Positions 54,342-62,972 of a stretch of DNA of 64,000 nucleotides are shown here, in pieces. The first letter of the stretch is position 1; each line of letters opens with the position of its first letter. A model generated the notes under the pieces. The model worked only from the letters and a program-made list of their open reading frames with translations. It was not told where the DNA came from and made no database searches. The position numbers were made by a program, and so were the translations under genes. The DNA lies in assembly GCA_023430145.1 (NCBI GenBank), contig JAEZCD010000027.1:1-64000 (forward strand), written 5' to 3'. Source of the stretch: Pseudomonadota bacterium. Its GTDB lineage: Bacteria; Pseudomonadota; Alphaproteobacteria; Rhizobiales; Methylopilaceae.

Positions 54342-55474
54342 CCGCAGCCCTCGTCCTCGTCGCCGACGACCTGACGGGAGCCCTCGATTCGGCCGCCGCC
54401 TTCGCGACGCCGGCACGCCCCGTCTCGGTCACATGGTCGGGGCCGCCGCGCCCGTCCGATGGCCTCGTCGCCGTCTCGACCGAGACCCGCGACTGTTCCG
54501 CCGTCCAGGCCCGGTCGCGGACCGAGGAGGCCGTGCGAGGCCTCGCCGGACATCCCCCCGACGCGTTGGTCTACAAGAAGATCGACAGCCTTCTCAGAGG
54601 ACACCCGGCGCTGGAGATCGCGACCGTCGCGGAGGCTTTGCGCCCGGACCGGATAGTGATCGCGCCCGCACATCCCTCGTTCGGCCGGATCACGCGGGGC
54701 GGGTTCCAGTTCGTGCGCTCCGAGGCCGGTAGCGAGCATCGGATCGACGTCGATCTGCGAGGGGATTTGAGCTGTCTCGGATCGCCAGGCCCGGGCCGCG
54801 ATCCGGTCGAGATCGTCCTCGCCGACGCGTTGAACGAGGCGGATCTCGCGCGACTGGTCGCCGTCGAGCGCGCAAAAGGCGGGCGGATCCTCTGGTGCGG
54901 CAGCGGCGGCCTCGCCCGGGCGCTCGCGCCGGCGGAACCGCGCCTGCTGCCGCTCCCGACAGGACGCTGCCTCGGCCTCGTCGGCTCCGCCCATCCGGTA
55001 TCCGTCGCGCAGGTCGGCGCGCTGAGGGACGCGATCCCGGGCGCCGTGATCGGCTGGACCGAACGCGACGATCTCGCGGACGTGACCGCCCGGGTCGAGC
55101 GCTCCATGCGCGAGCACGACCTCACCCTCCTCGTCGCGGACATGGCGCCCACCAACGCGCGCCGGGCGGCAGGAATCATCGCCGGGATGTTGCGGCAGGT
55201 GCTGGCAGGCCTCGAGGCCCCGGACCTCCTCTACTGCAGCGGCGGCGAGACTCTGCGCGCGGTCTGCGATGCGGTGTCGGCGAAAAGCCTTTCGTGCGAG
55301 GGGTTCGTGGCCGAGGGCATCCCGCTGAGCAGGCTCGGGTCCGGCCGCTGGCCCGCCCTCCCCGTTCTCTCCAAGTCCGGCGCCTTCGGCACGGCGACGA
55401 CGCTCTTGGATATCCTCGCCGCGCGGGTCGCGCGAGTTGCCGACCCACCCTCCCGACGTGAAAGCCGGTCATGA
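54338..55474 (+). CDS. Four-carbon acid sugar kinase (DUF1537 family)
   Basis: The 378-residue protein has the DUF1537 features: an N-terminal VLVADDLTGALDSAAAF, YKKIDSLLRGHP with the catalytic-region Lys-Lys, APAHPSFGRITRGG, and a C-terminal nucleotide-binding region with SGGETLRAVCDA and LSKSGAFG. These kinases phosphorylate D-threonate, D-erythronate or related acids. It is encoded between its DeoR regulator and PdxA2 with ATGA overlaps on both sides, the usual operon for this pathway. At 378 residues it is slightly short for the family. Confidence 0.9.
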   Translation: MTAALVLVADDLTGALDSAAAFATPARPVSVTWSGPPRPSDGLVAVSTETRDCSAVQARSRTEEAVRGLAGHPPDALVYKKIDSLLRGHPALEIATVAEALRPDRIVIAPAHPSFGRITRGGFQFVRSEAGSEHRIDVDLRGDLSCLGSPGPGRDPVEIVLADALNEADLARLVAVERAKGGRILWCGSGGLARALAPAEPRLLPLPTGRCLGLVGSAHPVSVAQVGALRDAIPGAVIGWTERDDLADVTARVERSMREHDLTLLVADMAPTNARRAAGIIAGMLRQVLAGLEAPDLLYCSGGETLRAVCDAVSAKSLSCEGFVAEGIPLSRLGSGRWPALPVLSKSGAFGTATTLLDILAARVARVADPPSRRESRS

Positions 55475-56511
55475 CGCCTCCCCGTCTCTGCATCACCATG
55501 GGCGACCCGGCCGGAATCGGGCCCGAGATCGTCCTGAAGGCGCTCGCCCGGCTCGCGCCCCGCGTCGCGGCCGGCGAGTTTTTGCTGCAGGTCGCCGGGT
55601 CGGCCGCCGTCCTGCGCGCCACGGGCGAGCGCCTCGGGCTGCCCGTCCCGGGCGCGTGGCCGAAAGGGATGACGCTGATCGACATCGGCCCGCCGCGCGA
55701 GGCGTTCGCGATCGGGGCGCCGAGCGCCGAATCCGGCCGTATCGCCTATGCATGCGTGGAGGCCGCGGTGCGCGCCGTTCTCGACGGAGCGGCGGACGCG
55801 ATCGTCACCGCGCCGCTGAGCAAGGAGGGGCTGCATCTCGCCGGCAAGCCCTATCCGGGCCACACCGAGCTTTTGACCGAGCTCACGGGTGGCTCGGGCG
55901 CCGTCATGATGCTGGCGCACGGCCCGTTTCGCGTGAGCCATCTGACGACGCACATCCCGCTGGAGGCGGTTCCGGCCCGGCTCACGCCCGAGCGGCTGCG
56001 CCGTGTCGTCGATCTCACCTACGGAACGCTCCGGCAGCTTGGCATCGGTCATCCGCGGCTCGCCGTCGCGGCGCTCAACCCGCATGCCGGCGAAGGCGGC
56101 ATCCTCGGACGGCACGATATCGACATCACCGCGCCGGTGACCGCCGACTATCGCGACCGGGGCTTCTCGGTAGACGGGCCGGTCCCCGGCGACACCGTCT
56201 TCGTGAAGATGCGCGGCGGCAATTACGACGCGGTGGTCGCGATGTACCACGACCAGGGGCACATCCCCGTGAAACTGCTCGGCTTCTCGGTCGATCCTGC
56301 GACCGGGCGCTGGGAGGCCGTCAGCGGCGTCAACATCACCCTCGGGCTGCCGATCGTCCGGACGTCGGTCGACCACGGCACGGCTTACGACATCGCCGGC
56401 CAGGGCGTCGCGAACGAGACCAGCCTGATCGAAGCGATCGACTACGCGGCGGTGCTGGCGAGGCGGCGGGAAGCGCCGAACGGCGCGGGCGACGCGGCGA
56501 GAGAGGCCTGA
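55471..56511 (+). CDS. pdxA2: PdxA2-type 4-phospho-acid-sugar dehydrogenase
   Basis: The 346-residue protein has the PdxA blocks ITMGDPAGIGPEIVLKAL, APLSKEGLHLAGKPYPGHTE, ALNPHAGEGG and AMYHDQGHIPVK with the metal-binding His residues. In this context (DUF1537 kinase and TRAP importer) it is more likely PdxA2, which oxidises 4-phospho-D-threonate/erythronate and yields dihydroxyacetone phosphate after decarboxylation, than the vitamin B6 enzyme. The substrate should be tested. Confidence 0.88.
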   Translation: MTPPRLCITMGDPAGIGPEIVLKALARLAPRVAAGEFLLQVAGSAAVLRATGERLGLPVPGAWPKGMTLIDIGPPREAFAIGAPSAESGRIAYACVEAAVRAVLDGAADAIVTAPLSKEGLHLAGKPYPGHTELLTELTGGSGAVMMLAHGPFRVSHLTTHIPLEAVPARLTPERLRRVVDLTYGTLRQLGIGHPRLAVAALNPHAGEGGILGRHDIDITAPVTADYRDRGFSVDGPVPGDTVFVKMRGGNYDAVVAMYHDQGHIPVKLLGFSVDPATGRWEAVSGVNITLGLPIVRTSVDHGTAYDIAGQGVANETSLIEAIDYAAVLARRREAPNGAGDAAREA

Positions 56512-56533
56512 CGCGACCGACCCGCTGCGGCCG

Positions 56534-57814
56534 CTACCCTCCCGCCCGGCTCGCCAAGAGCTTGTCGATGCGGTGGCCGTCCATGTCGATCACCTCGAAG
56601 CGCCAGCCGCCGACCTCGACCGTATCGCCCTCGGAGGGAATGCGGCCGAGCGCCGTCAGCACGAGGCCGGCGGCGGTGTGGTAGTCGCCCTCCGGCCGCT
56701 CGCCGAGCGGGATGGCGTCGGCGAGCTCGTCGACCGAGGCGCGGCCGTCGACGAGATAGGAGCCGTCCTCCCGCAGCATGATCGAGCTGTCGAGCGGCTC
56801 GTGCTCCTCGGGCAGCGCGCCGGCGATCGCCTCGAGCACGTCGGTCGCGGTGACGATGCCCTCGAAGGAGCCGAACTCGTCGACGACGAAGGCGAGCTGC
56901 AGCGGCGTCCGCTTCAGGACCTCGAGCAGGCGCAACACCGACACGCCGTCGGGAACATAGACCGGCTGCCGCACCAGGGCGCCGATGTCGATCTCGCCAC
57001 CGGCCAGCAGCTGGTCGAGCAGATCCTTCTTCTGGACGACGCCGAGCGGCTCGTCGATCGAGCCCTCACTGCCGACGACGAGGCGGGAGGCCGGGAAGGT
57101 CTCGATCTCCTTGCGGATCGTCGCCGGATCGTCGCCGGGATCGATCCAGTAGACCTGGCCGCGCGGCGTCATGATCGCCCGCACGGGCCGGTCGGCGAGG
57201 CGCAGAACACCCTCGATCATGCGGCTCTCCTCGGGCGCGATGGCGCCGGCCGCGACGCCCTCGGCGATGGTCGTCTTGACCTCCTCCTCGGTTACCGTCT
57301 CGTCGCGCTCGCGCACGCCGATCAGCCGCAGAATGGCGTTGCTGCTGAGGCCGAGCAGCACGACGAAGGGCCGGCCGACGAGGGCCAGGATCCCGAGCGG
57401 GCGGGCGACGCGGGCGGCGATCGTCTCCGGGGCCGCGAGCGCGATGCGCTTGGGCACCAGCTCGCCGAAGACGAGCGAGACGAAGCCGATCGCCGCCACG
57501 ACGACGCCGGAGGCGATGGGCTTCGCATAGCGGGCGAGCGGCGGGAAATCGTTGATGAGCTCCGCCAGGGGCTCGGAGAAGGCCGCCTCGCCGACGACGC
57601 CGGACAGGATCGCGATCAGCGTGATGCCGATCTGCACCGAGGACAGGAACTGGTTCGGATCGTCGGCGAGCTTCAGCGCGCGGGCAGCGCCCCGATCCCC
57701 CGCTTCTGCGCGAATCGCCAGGCGCGAGCGCCGCGCCGAGACCACGGCGAGCTCCGACATCGCGAAGAAGCCGTTGAGGAGAATGAGAGAAACGAGAAGG
57801 AGAAGTTGCCACAT
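56534..57814 (-). CDS. CNNM/CorC-type membrane protein (DUF21, CBS pair, CorC_HlyC domain)
   Basis: The 426-residue protein has four N-terminal membrane helices (DUF21) with LVFGELVPKRIALAAPE. Two CBS domains follow (IMTPRGQVYWIDPGDD, FVVDEFGSFEGIVTATDVLE), then the C-terminal CorC_HlyC domain (GLVLTALGRIPSEGDTVEV). It is often labelled hemolysin family but the family transports or senses Mg2+/Co2+. It is divergent from putA. Confidence 0.93.
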   Translation of the reverse strand: MWQLLLLVSLILLNGFFAMSELAVVSARRSRLAIRAEAGDRGAARALKLADDPNQFLSSVQIGITLIAILSGVVGEAAFSEPLAELINDFPPLARYAKPIASGVVVAAIGFVSLVFGELVPKRIALAAPETIAARVARPLGILALVGRPFVVLLGLSSNAILRLIGVRERDETVTEEEVKTTIAEGVAAGAIAPEESRMIEGVLRLADRPVRAIMTPRGQVYWIDPGDDPATIRKEIETFPASRLVVGSEGSIDEPLGVVQKKDLLDQLLAGGEIDIGALVRQPVYVPDGVSVLRLLEVLKRTPLQLAFVVDEFGSFEGIVTATDVLEAIAGALPEEHEPLDSSIMLREDGSYLVDGRASVDELADAIPLGERPEGDYHTAAGLVLTALGRIPSEGDTVEVGGWRFEVIDMDGHRIDKLLASRAGG

Positions 57815-57930
57815 ATTGGAGCGGGAGCACCCCGCGATCGATTACCGGGAGGCCCCTTATAGAACGCCCACCGGCGAGGCCATAATCCGCCTATGATCGG
57901 CCCTGTCGCGCCGAGCCGAGGAGAGCCGGA

Positions 57931-60900
57931 ATGACCGATGCCGCTTCAGTCGCCGAGCGCCTGCGGCAGCGGCCGCTGCCGCCGTTCAGCGCCCCGTTCG
58001 CCGAGCCCGACGAGCCGCTGCTGGAACGGCTGATCGGCGAGGCCTTCCTGCCGCCGGTCGCCGAGACGGCGCCGCGGCGGCTCGCCACCCGGCTCGTCGA
58101 GCGCATCCGCGCCGGCTCGGGCTTCATCGGCGGCCTCGAGGAGTTCTTGCACGCCTACAGCCTGACCACTCGCGAGGGCCTCGCTCTGATGGCGCTCGCC
58201 GAAGCGCTGCCGCGGGTACCGGATGCGGAGACCGCCGACCAGCTGATCGAGGACAAGCTCGGCAGCATCGCCGAGGGCGGCCGGCAGAGCCGCGAGAGCG
58301 ATTCGTTCCTCGTCTCGGCCTCGGCCTGGGCGCTCGGCATGTCGGCCCGCTTCGTCCGCTCCGGCGAGAACCCGGGCGACATCATCCGCTCGCTGACGCA
58401 CCGCGTCGGCATGCCCGCGGTGCGCACCGCCGCGCGGCAGGCGGTGCGCGTGCTCGGACACCAGTTCGTGCTCGGCCAGACGATCGAGGAAGCGATCGCC
58501 CGCGCCGGCAAGGGCGAGGGGCGCATGTGGCGCTACTCCTACGACATGCTCGGCGAGGGCGCCCGCACGGCCGCCGACGCGGAGAGCTATCTTCGCGACT
58601 ACGAGCACGCCATCGGCGCGATCGGCAACAGCGCCGGCAAGGCCCGGCTGCCCGCCCGGCCCGGCATCTCGGTGAAACTCTCGGCGCTGCACCCGCGCTA
58701 CGAGGCCCGCAGCCGCGAGCGGGTGCTGGCCGAGCTCGTCCCGAACGTCCTCGATCTCGCCCGGCTGGCGCGCGGGCACGATCTCAACTTCACCATCGAC
58801 GCCGAGGAGGCGGACCGGCTCGAGCTTTCGCTCGAGGTCGCCGCAAAAGTGCTGGCCGATCCCTCGCTCGCCGGCTGGGACGGCTTCGGCATCGCCGTCC
58901 AGGCCTATCAGAAGCGGGCCACGGCGGTGATCCGCTGGCTCGTCGAGGCCGCCGAAAGCCTCGACCGGCAGCTGATGGTGCGGCTCGTCAAGGGCGCCTA
59001 CTGGGACAGCGAGATCAAGCGCGCGCAGGAGCGCGGGCTCGACGATTACCCGCTCTTCACCCGCAAGTCGGCAACCGACCTCTCGTTCCTCGCCTGCACG
59101 CGCATGCTGATGGCCGCGCGGCCCAGAATCTTCCCGCAGATCGCCACCCACAACGCGCTCGCCGTCGCCTCGACGCTGGAGATCGCCGGCGGCCCGCACG
59201 GCTTCGAGTTCCAGCGCCTGCACGGCATGGGCGAGGCGCTCTATCGCGGGCTGAAGGCCGAGCTGCCGGATGCCGCCGTGCGCGTCTATGCGCCGGTCGG
59301 CGAGCATCGCGACCTGCTCGCCTATCTCGTCCGCCGGCTGCTCGAGAACGGCGCCAACTCCTCCTTCGTCTCCGCTGTCGCCGACCCCGAGGTGCCGATC
59401 CCGTCGCTGCTGCGCCGCCCAGCCGAGGTTTTGGGCGGTGCCCATGTCGCCCGCCACCGGGCGATTCCGCTGCCGCGCGACATCTATGCGCCGGAGCGGA
59501 AGAACTCGCGCGGCGTCGAGTTCGGCGAACGCGCCGCCCTCGAGGGCCTCGTGGCCGAGATCCGGAGCGCCGGCCTGCCCGAGGAGCCGGCAGCCTCCAT
59601 CGTCGCCGGCGCGGCCGCCGAGGGCCGGGTGCGCGAGGCGAGAAGCCCGATCGACGGGCAGCCGATCGGTCGCGTGATCGAGGCCGATGCGAAGGTCGCA
59701 GGGGCCGCGATGCGCGCCGCCGCCGCCGGCTTCCCGCAATGGGCGGCGATCGAGGCCGGCGAGCGTGCCTCCTGCCTCGATCGCGCCGCCGACCTGTTCG
59801 AGGCGCGCCGCGGCCGCTTCCTCGGTCTGTTGATCGAGGAGGGCGGCAAGACGATCGACGATGCGCTGTCGGAGCTGCGCGAGACGGTCGACTTCTGCCG
59901 CTTCTACGCCGCCGAGGCGCGCCGCAGCTTCATCCATCCCGTTCACCTTCCCGGGCCGACCGGCGAGGAGAACCGGCTCGGCTATCGCGGTCGCGGCGTC
60001 TTCGTCTGCATCGCGCCGTGGAATTTTCCGCTCGCCATCTTCACCGGCCAGGTGGCGGCGGCGCTCGCCGCCGGCAATGCGGTGGTGGCGAAACCCGCCG
60101 AGCAGACGCCGCTCGTCGCGGCCGAGGCGGTGCGCCTGCTGCACGAGGCCGGCGTGCCGCCGGGCGCGCTGCAATTGGTGCTCGGCGCCGGCGATGTCGG
60201 CGCCGCCCTCGTCGCCGACCCGGCGGTGGCCGGCGTCGCCTTCACCGGCTCGACCGAGACGGCGTGGCGCATCAACCGGGCGCTGGCGGCGAAGGACGGG
60301 CCGATCGTGCCCTTGATCGCCGAGACCGGCGGCATCAACGCCATGATCGTCGACGCCACCGCGCTGCCCGAGCAGGTCGCCGACGACGTCGTCGCGTCCG
60401 CCTTCCGCTCCGCCGGGCAGCGCTGCTCGGCGCTGCGCCTGCTCTGCCTGCAGGAGGAGGTGGCCGACCGCATGCTGGACACGATCGTCGGCGCGGCGCG
60501 CGAGTTGCAGGTCGGCGACCCGCGCGACGTCGCCACCGACATCGGCCCCATCATCGATGCCGAATCGCACGAGCGGCTCGCGGCGCACCTTGCAAAGATG
60601 CGCGGCCGCATCCGCTTCTCGGGCTCGGTCGAGACGGCGCCGAAGGGCGGCGCCTATCTCGGCCCGCAGGTGATCGAGCTCGACAAGCCGCGCGACCTCG
60701 AGGTGGAGGTTTTCGGGCCGGTGCTGCACGTCGTCCGGTTCTCGGCCGCCGGGCTCGACGGGCTGCTCGACGATCTCGCCGCCAACGGCTACGGGCTGAC
60801 GCTCGGCGTGCACAGCCGCATCGCCTCGACGCTGAGCCACGTCGTCGAGCGCATGCCGGCCGGCAACGTCTACGTGAACCGCACGATGATCGGCGCCGTC

Positions 60901-61071
60901 GTCGGCACGCAGCCCTTCGGCGGCGTCGGCCTGTCCGGTACCGGACCCAAGGCCGGCGGGCCGAATTATTTGCGGCGCTTCGCCGCCGAGCAGGTACTGT
61001 CGGTCAATACCAGCGCCGCCGGCGGCAACGCGACGCTGCTGCTGCTCGACGAGGGGCACCCGGGTGGGTGA
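57931..61071 (+). CDS. putA: Bifunctional proline dehydrogenase / glutamate-semialdehyde dehydrogenase
   Basis: The 1046-residue PutA oxidises proline to glutamate in two steps. The proline dehydrogenase half (about 60-500) has the FAD/proline blocks ISVKLSALHPRYEARSR and LMVRLVKGAYWDSEIK. The aldehyde dehydrogenase half has APWNFPLAIFTGQ, Glu798 in ETGG and the catalytic Cys832 in AGQRCSALR. There is no N-terminal ribbon-helix-helix domain, so unlike the enterobacterial protein it cannot repress its own gene; this short form is usual in Hyphomicrobiales. GAGGAGA precedes the ATG. A 1062-codon open frame on the opposite strand is a codon-bias shadow. Confidence 0.96.
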   Translation: MTDAASVAERLRQRPLPPFSAPFAEPDEPLLERLIGEAFLPPVAETAPRRLATRLVERIRAGSGFIGGLEEFLHAYSLTTREGLALMALAEALPRVPDAETADQLIEDKLGSIAEGGRQSRESDSFLVSASAWALGMSARFVRSGENPGDIIRSLTHRVGMPAVRTAARQAVRVLGHQFVLGQTIEEAIARAGKGEGRMWRYSYDMLGEGARTAADAESYLRDYEHAIGAIGNSAGKARLPARPGISVKLSALHPRYEARSRERVLAELVPNVLDLARLARGHDLNFTIDAEEADRLELSLEVAAKVLADPSLAGWDGFGIAVQAYQKRATAVIRWLVEAAESLDRQLMVRLVKGAYWDSEIKRAQERGLDDYPLFTRKSATDLSFLACTRMLMAARPRIFPQIATHNALAVASTLEIAGGPHGFEFQRLHGMGEALYRGLKAELPDAAVRVYAPVGEHRDLLAYLVRRLLENGANSSFVSAVADPEVPIPSLLRRPAEVLGGAHVARHRAIPLPRDIYAPERKNSRGVEFGERAALEGLVAEIRSAGLPEEPAASIVAGAAAEGRVREARSPIDGQPIGRVIEADAKVAGAAMRAAAAGFPQWAAIEAGERASCLDRAADLFEARRGRFLGLLIEEGGKTIDDALSELRETVDFCRFYAAEARRSFIHPVHLPGPTGEENRLGYRGRGVFVCIAPWNFPLAIFTGQVAAALAAGNAVVAKPAEQTPLVAAEAVRLLHEAGVPPGALQLVLGAGDVGAALVADPAVAGVAFTGSTETAWRINRALAAKDGPIVPLIAETGGINAMIVDATALPEQVADDVVASAFRSAGQRCSALRLLCLQEEVADRMLDTIVGAARELQVGDPRDVATDIGPIIDAESHERLAAHLAKMRGRIRFSGSVETAPKGGAYLGPQVIELDKPRDLEVEVFGPVLHVVRFSAAGLDGLLDDLAANGYGLTLGVHSRIASTLSHVVERMPAGNVYVNRTMIGAVVGTQPFGGVGLSGTGPKAGGPNYLRRFAAEQVLSVNTSAAGGNATLLLLDEGHPGG

Positions 61072-61107
61072 GCGCGAGCGGAGCGAGGCACCGCGCATCC
61101 GCTCGTC

Positions 61108-61130
61108 GTCCTGCGGCTCGACCGCAGGAC
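61108..61130. repeat. Palindromic element 1 downstream of putA
   Basis: GTCCTGCGG-CTCGA-CCGCAGGAC forms a perfect 9-bp stem with a 5-base loop, 37 bp after the putA stop. There is no T-run, so it is not a standard terminator. Together with the next element it resembles the interspersed palindromic repeats of alphaproteobacterial genomes and may stabilise the putA mRNA end. Confidence 0.6.
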
Positions 61131-61158
61131 CCATCGTCCGCGCGCGGGAAGAAGACGG

Positions 61159-61181
61159 ATCCTGCGCTTTGCGCGCAGGAT
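61159..61181. repeat. Palindromic element 2 downstream of putA
   Basis: ATCCTGCGC-TTTGC-GCGCAGGAT is another perfect 9-bp stem with a 5-base loop, 28 bp after the first and sharing the TCCTGCG core. The flank GGATGACGCTG is common beside such alphaproteobacterial repeats. Confidence 0.6.
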
Positions 61182-61306
61182 GACGCTGTGCCAGAGCCTC
61201 CGAGCTTGCCGTCCGAGATTATTTCCTTGGTTCATGAAAGGTTAATCGAACGCAGCCAGAGTCGACCGACGCAGATCCGCCCCGATTCGCCCCCGTATAT
61301 GCCGAC

Positions 61307-61696
61307 ATGTCCGATTCAATCTCCCGCCTCTACGACAAGCTGATCGAGGCTCGCGACCAGGATCCCGCGCTGTCCCGCACCGCCAAGCTCTGGCGCGAGG
61401 GGCTGCCGAAGATCGCGAAAAAGATGGCCGAAGAGGGCGTCGAGGTGGCGATCGAGGCCGTCTGCGAGAACCGCGAGGCGACGATCCGCGAGAGCGCCGA
61501 TCTCATCTACAATCTCCTGATGGTCTGGGCGGCGACCGGGATTCGTCCGGAGGACGTCTGGACGGAGATGGAACGGCGCGAGCGCATGCTGGGCATCGCC
61601 GAGAAGCTGCCGAAGGTGCCGGCGTCGCGACCGCCCGCCCACGCGCGGCCGAGCACGCGCACCGCGCTCGCCGGCGGCAAGGCTGCTGCGCGCTAG
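61307..61696 (+). CDS. hisE: Phosphoribosyl-ATP pyrophosphatase (HisE)
   Basis: The 129-residue protein has the MazG-like all-helical core of HisE: LSRTAKLWREGLPKIAKKMA, EEGVEVAIEAVCENREATI with the metal-binding Glu residues, and RESADLIYNLLMVWAATGI. HisE removes pyrophosphate from phosphoribosyl-ATP in histidine synthesis. The last 25 residues (Pro/Ala/Arg-rich) are an addition without clear role. No other his gene lies in the window, so assignment to a wider MazG-like pyrophosphohydrolase is possible. Confidence 0.8.
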   Translation: MSDSISRLYDKLIEARDQDPALSRTAKLWREGLPKIAKKMAEEGVEVAIEAVCENREATIRESADLIYNLLMVWAATGIRPEDVWTEMERRERMLGIAEKLPKVPASRPPAHARPSTRTALAGGKAAAR

Positions 61697-61795
61697 ACCC
61701 TGATCTCTGTCATTTCGGCCGGCGGTCGGCGTCGGCTACAAGTCTGCTCAGGGCGCGGAGCGATGCGCGCCACAATCTTCCAGGAGGAGAAAAAA

Positions 61796-62224
61796 ATGCA
61801 GACATTTCACGCCACGCTCGCCGCCACGGCGATCCTCGCCGCAGGCCTCGCCTACTCCGGCAGCGCCATGGCCGCCAACAACGAAGATCCGACCCTGACG
61901 GCCGAGGACCAGATCCCGAGCCCGCCGGCGCCGAACGACGTCTACACGGCGTTCGTAACGAAGGACGGCGACCTCAAGCGCGGCATCAACGTCAAGAACA
62001 CCAAGAAGCTCGGCAAGGGCGAGTACCAGGTCATCTTCAAGAACGACGTCAAGGACTGCGTCTGGGTCGCCTCGATCGGGCTTCCGGGGACGGGCAATCC
62101 CAAGCCCGGCATCATCTCGACGGCGCTGCGCAAGGGTAACAACAAGGGCATCTACGTCCTGACGGGCGACCAGAAGGCCTTCCTCGAGAACCTCTCTTTC
62201 TCGATCATGGTCACCTGCCCCTAG
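61796..62224 (+). CDS. Exported protein, paralogue of the products at 12541 and 13748
   Basis: The 142-residue protein has a signal peptide (AATAILAAGLAYSGSAMAAN). A Pro-rich spacer precedes the shared domain: AFVTKDGDLKRGINV, KGEYQVIFKNDVKDCVWVAS, GIYVL and a final SFSIMVTC. One Cys follows the central strand and one ends the domain, as in the other two. A strong AGGAGGAG precedes the ATG at 61796, so it is probably well expressed. It is not linked to the other two, which lie about 48 kb away. Confidence 0.75.
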   Translation: MQTFHATLAATAILAAGLAYSGSAMAANNEDPTLTAEDQIPSPPAPNDVYTAFVTKDGDLKRGINVKNTKKLGKGEYQVIFKNDVKDCVWVASIGLPGTGNPKPGIISTALRKGNNKGIYVLTGDQKAFLENLSFSIMVTCP

Positions 62225-62351
62225 TCGGCGCTGCATGAGTCGGCCGGTGGCGCTGGCGCCGCCGGCCGACGAGCGGCTCCGCGCAATGCCGGCGGATTCG
62301 CGGGTGAGCGCCTCGGTTCCGCCCCGTCCCGGTTTCGACTAGGACTGCGCC

Positions 62352-62972
62352 GTGCCCGGATCGTCCTCCCTTTGGCTGCTGCCGGATCCGCTCGTTCTCG
62401 CCTCGCAGAGCGCGAGTCGGGCCGGCCTGCTCGCGTCGGCCGGCATTCCGTTCGAGGCGGCGCCGGCCGACATCGACGAGCGGGCGGTCGAGATGGCCGC
62501 CGCGCCGGACGGCCCCGAACGCGCCGCCATCCTGCTCGCCGAGACGAAGGCGCTCGACCGGTCCCGCGCCCTCCCCGGCCGCCTCGTGCTCGGCGCCGAC
62601 CAGACGCTCGACCTCGACGGCCGCCGCTTCTCCAAGCCCGCCGACCGCGCCGCGGCGCGCGAGCAGCTCCTCGCGTTGCGCGCCAGGACCCACCGCCTCC
62701 ATTCCGGCCTCGCGCTGGCCCGCGACGGCGCGCTCCTGTGGAGCGGTGCCGACACGGCCGAGATGGCGATGCGCGATTTCTCGGAGGGCTTCCTCGACCG
62801 CTACCTCGACGCCGCCGGCGACGACGTCACGAGAAGCGTCGGCGCCTACAAGCTCGAAGGGCCCGGCATCCATCTTTTCGAGCGCGTCCGCGGCGAGCAC
62901 TCGACGGTGCTCGGCCTGCCGCTGCTGCCGCTGCTCGCCCGCCTGCGCGCCATCGGAGCCCTCGCCGCATGA
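62352..62972 (+). CDS. maf: Maf family nucleoside triphosphate pyrophosphatase
   Basis: The 206-residue protein has the Maf signature LVLASQSASRAGLL at the start, the catalytic-site ADQTLDLDGRRFSKP with Asp and Lys, HRLHSGLALARDGAL, and GAYKLEGPGIHLFERV. It hydrolyses non-canonical or canonical NTPs. The start is GTG at 62352. It overlaps aroE by ATGA. The order maf-aroE-coaE is typical of Alphaproteobacteria. Confidence 0.92.
   Translation: MPGSSSLWLLPDPLVLASQSASRAGLLASAGIPFEAAPADIDERAVEMAAAPDGPERAAILLAETKALDRSRALPGRLVLGADQTLDLDGRRFSKPADRAAAREQLLALRARTHRLHSGLALARDGALLWSGADTAEMAMRDFSEGFLDRYLDAAGDDVTRSVGAYKLEGPGIHLFERVRGEHSTVLGLPLLPLLARLRAIGALAA

Noticed and set aside
57946..61134. 1062-codon open frame antisense to putA
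   Set aside because: Its product is low-complexity and rich in Arg, Ala, Gly, Asp and His without any domain; putA on the other strand is certain. It is a GC-bias shadow.
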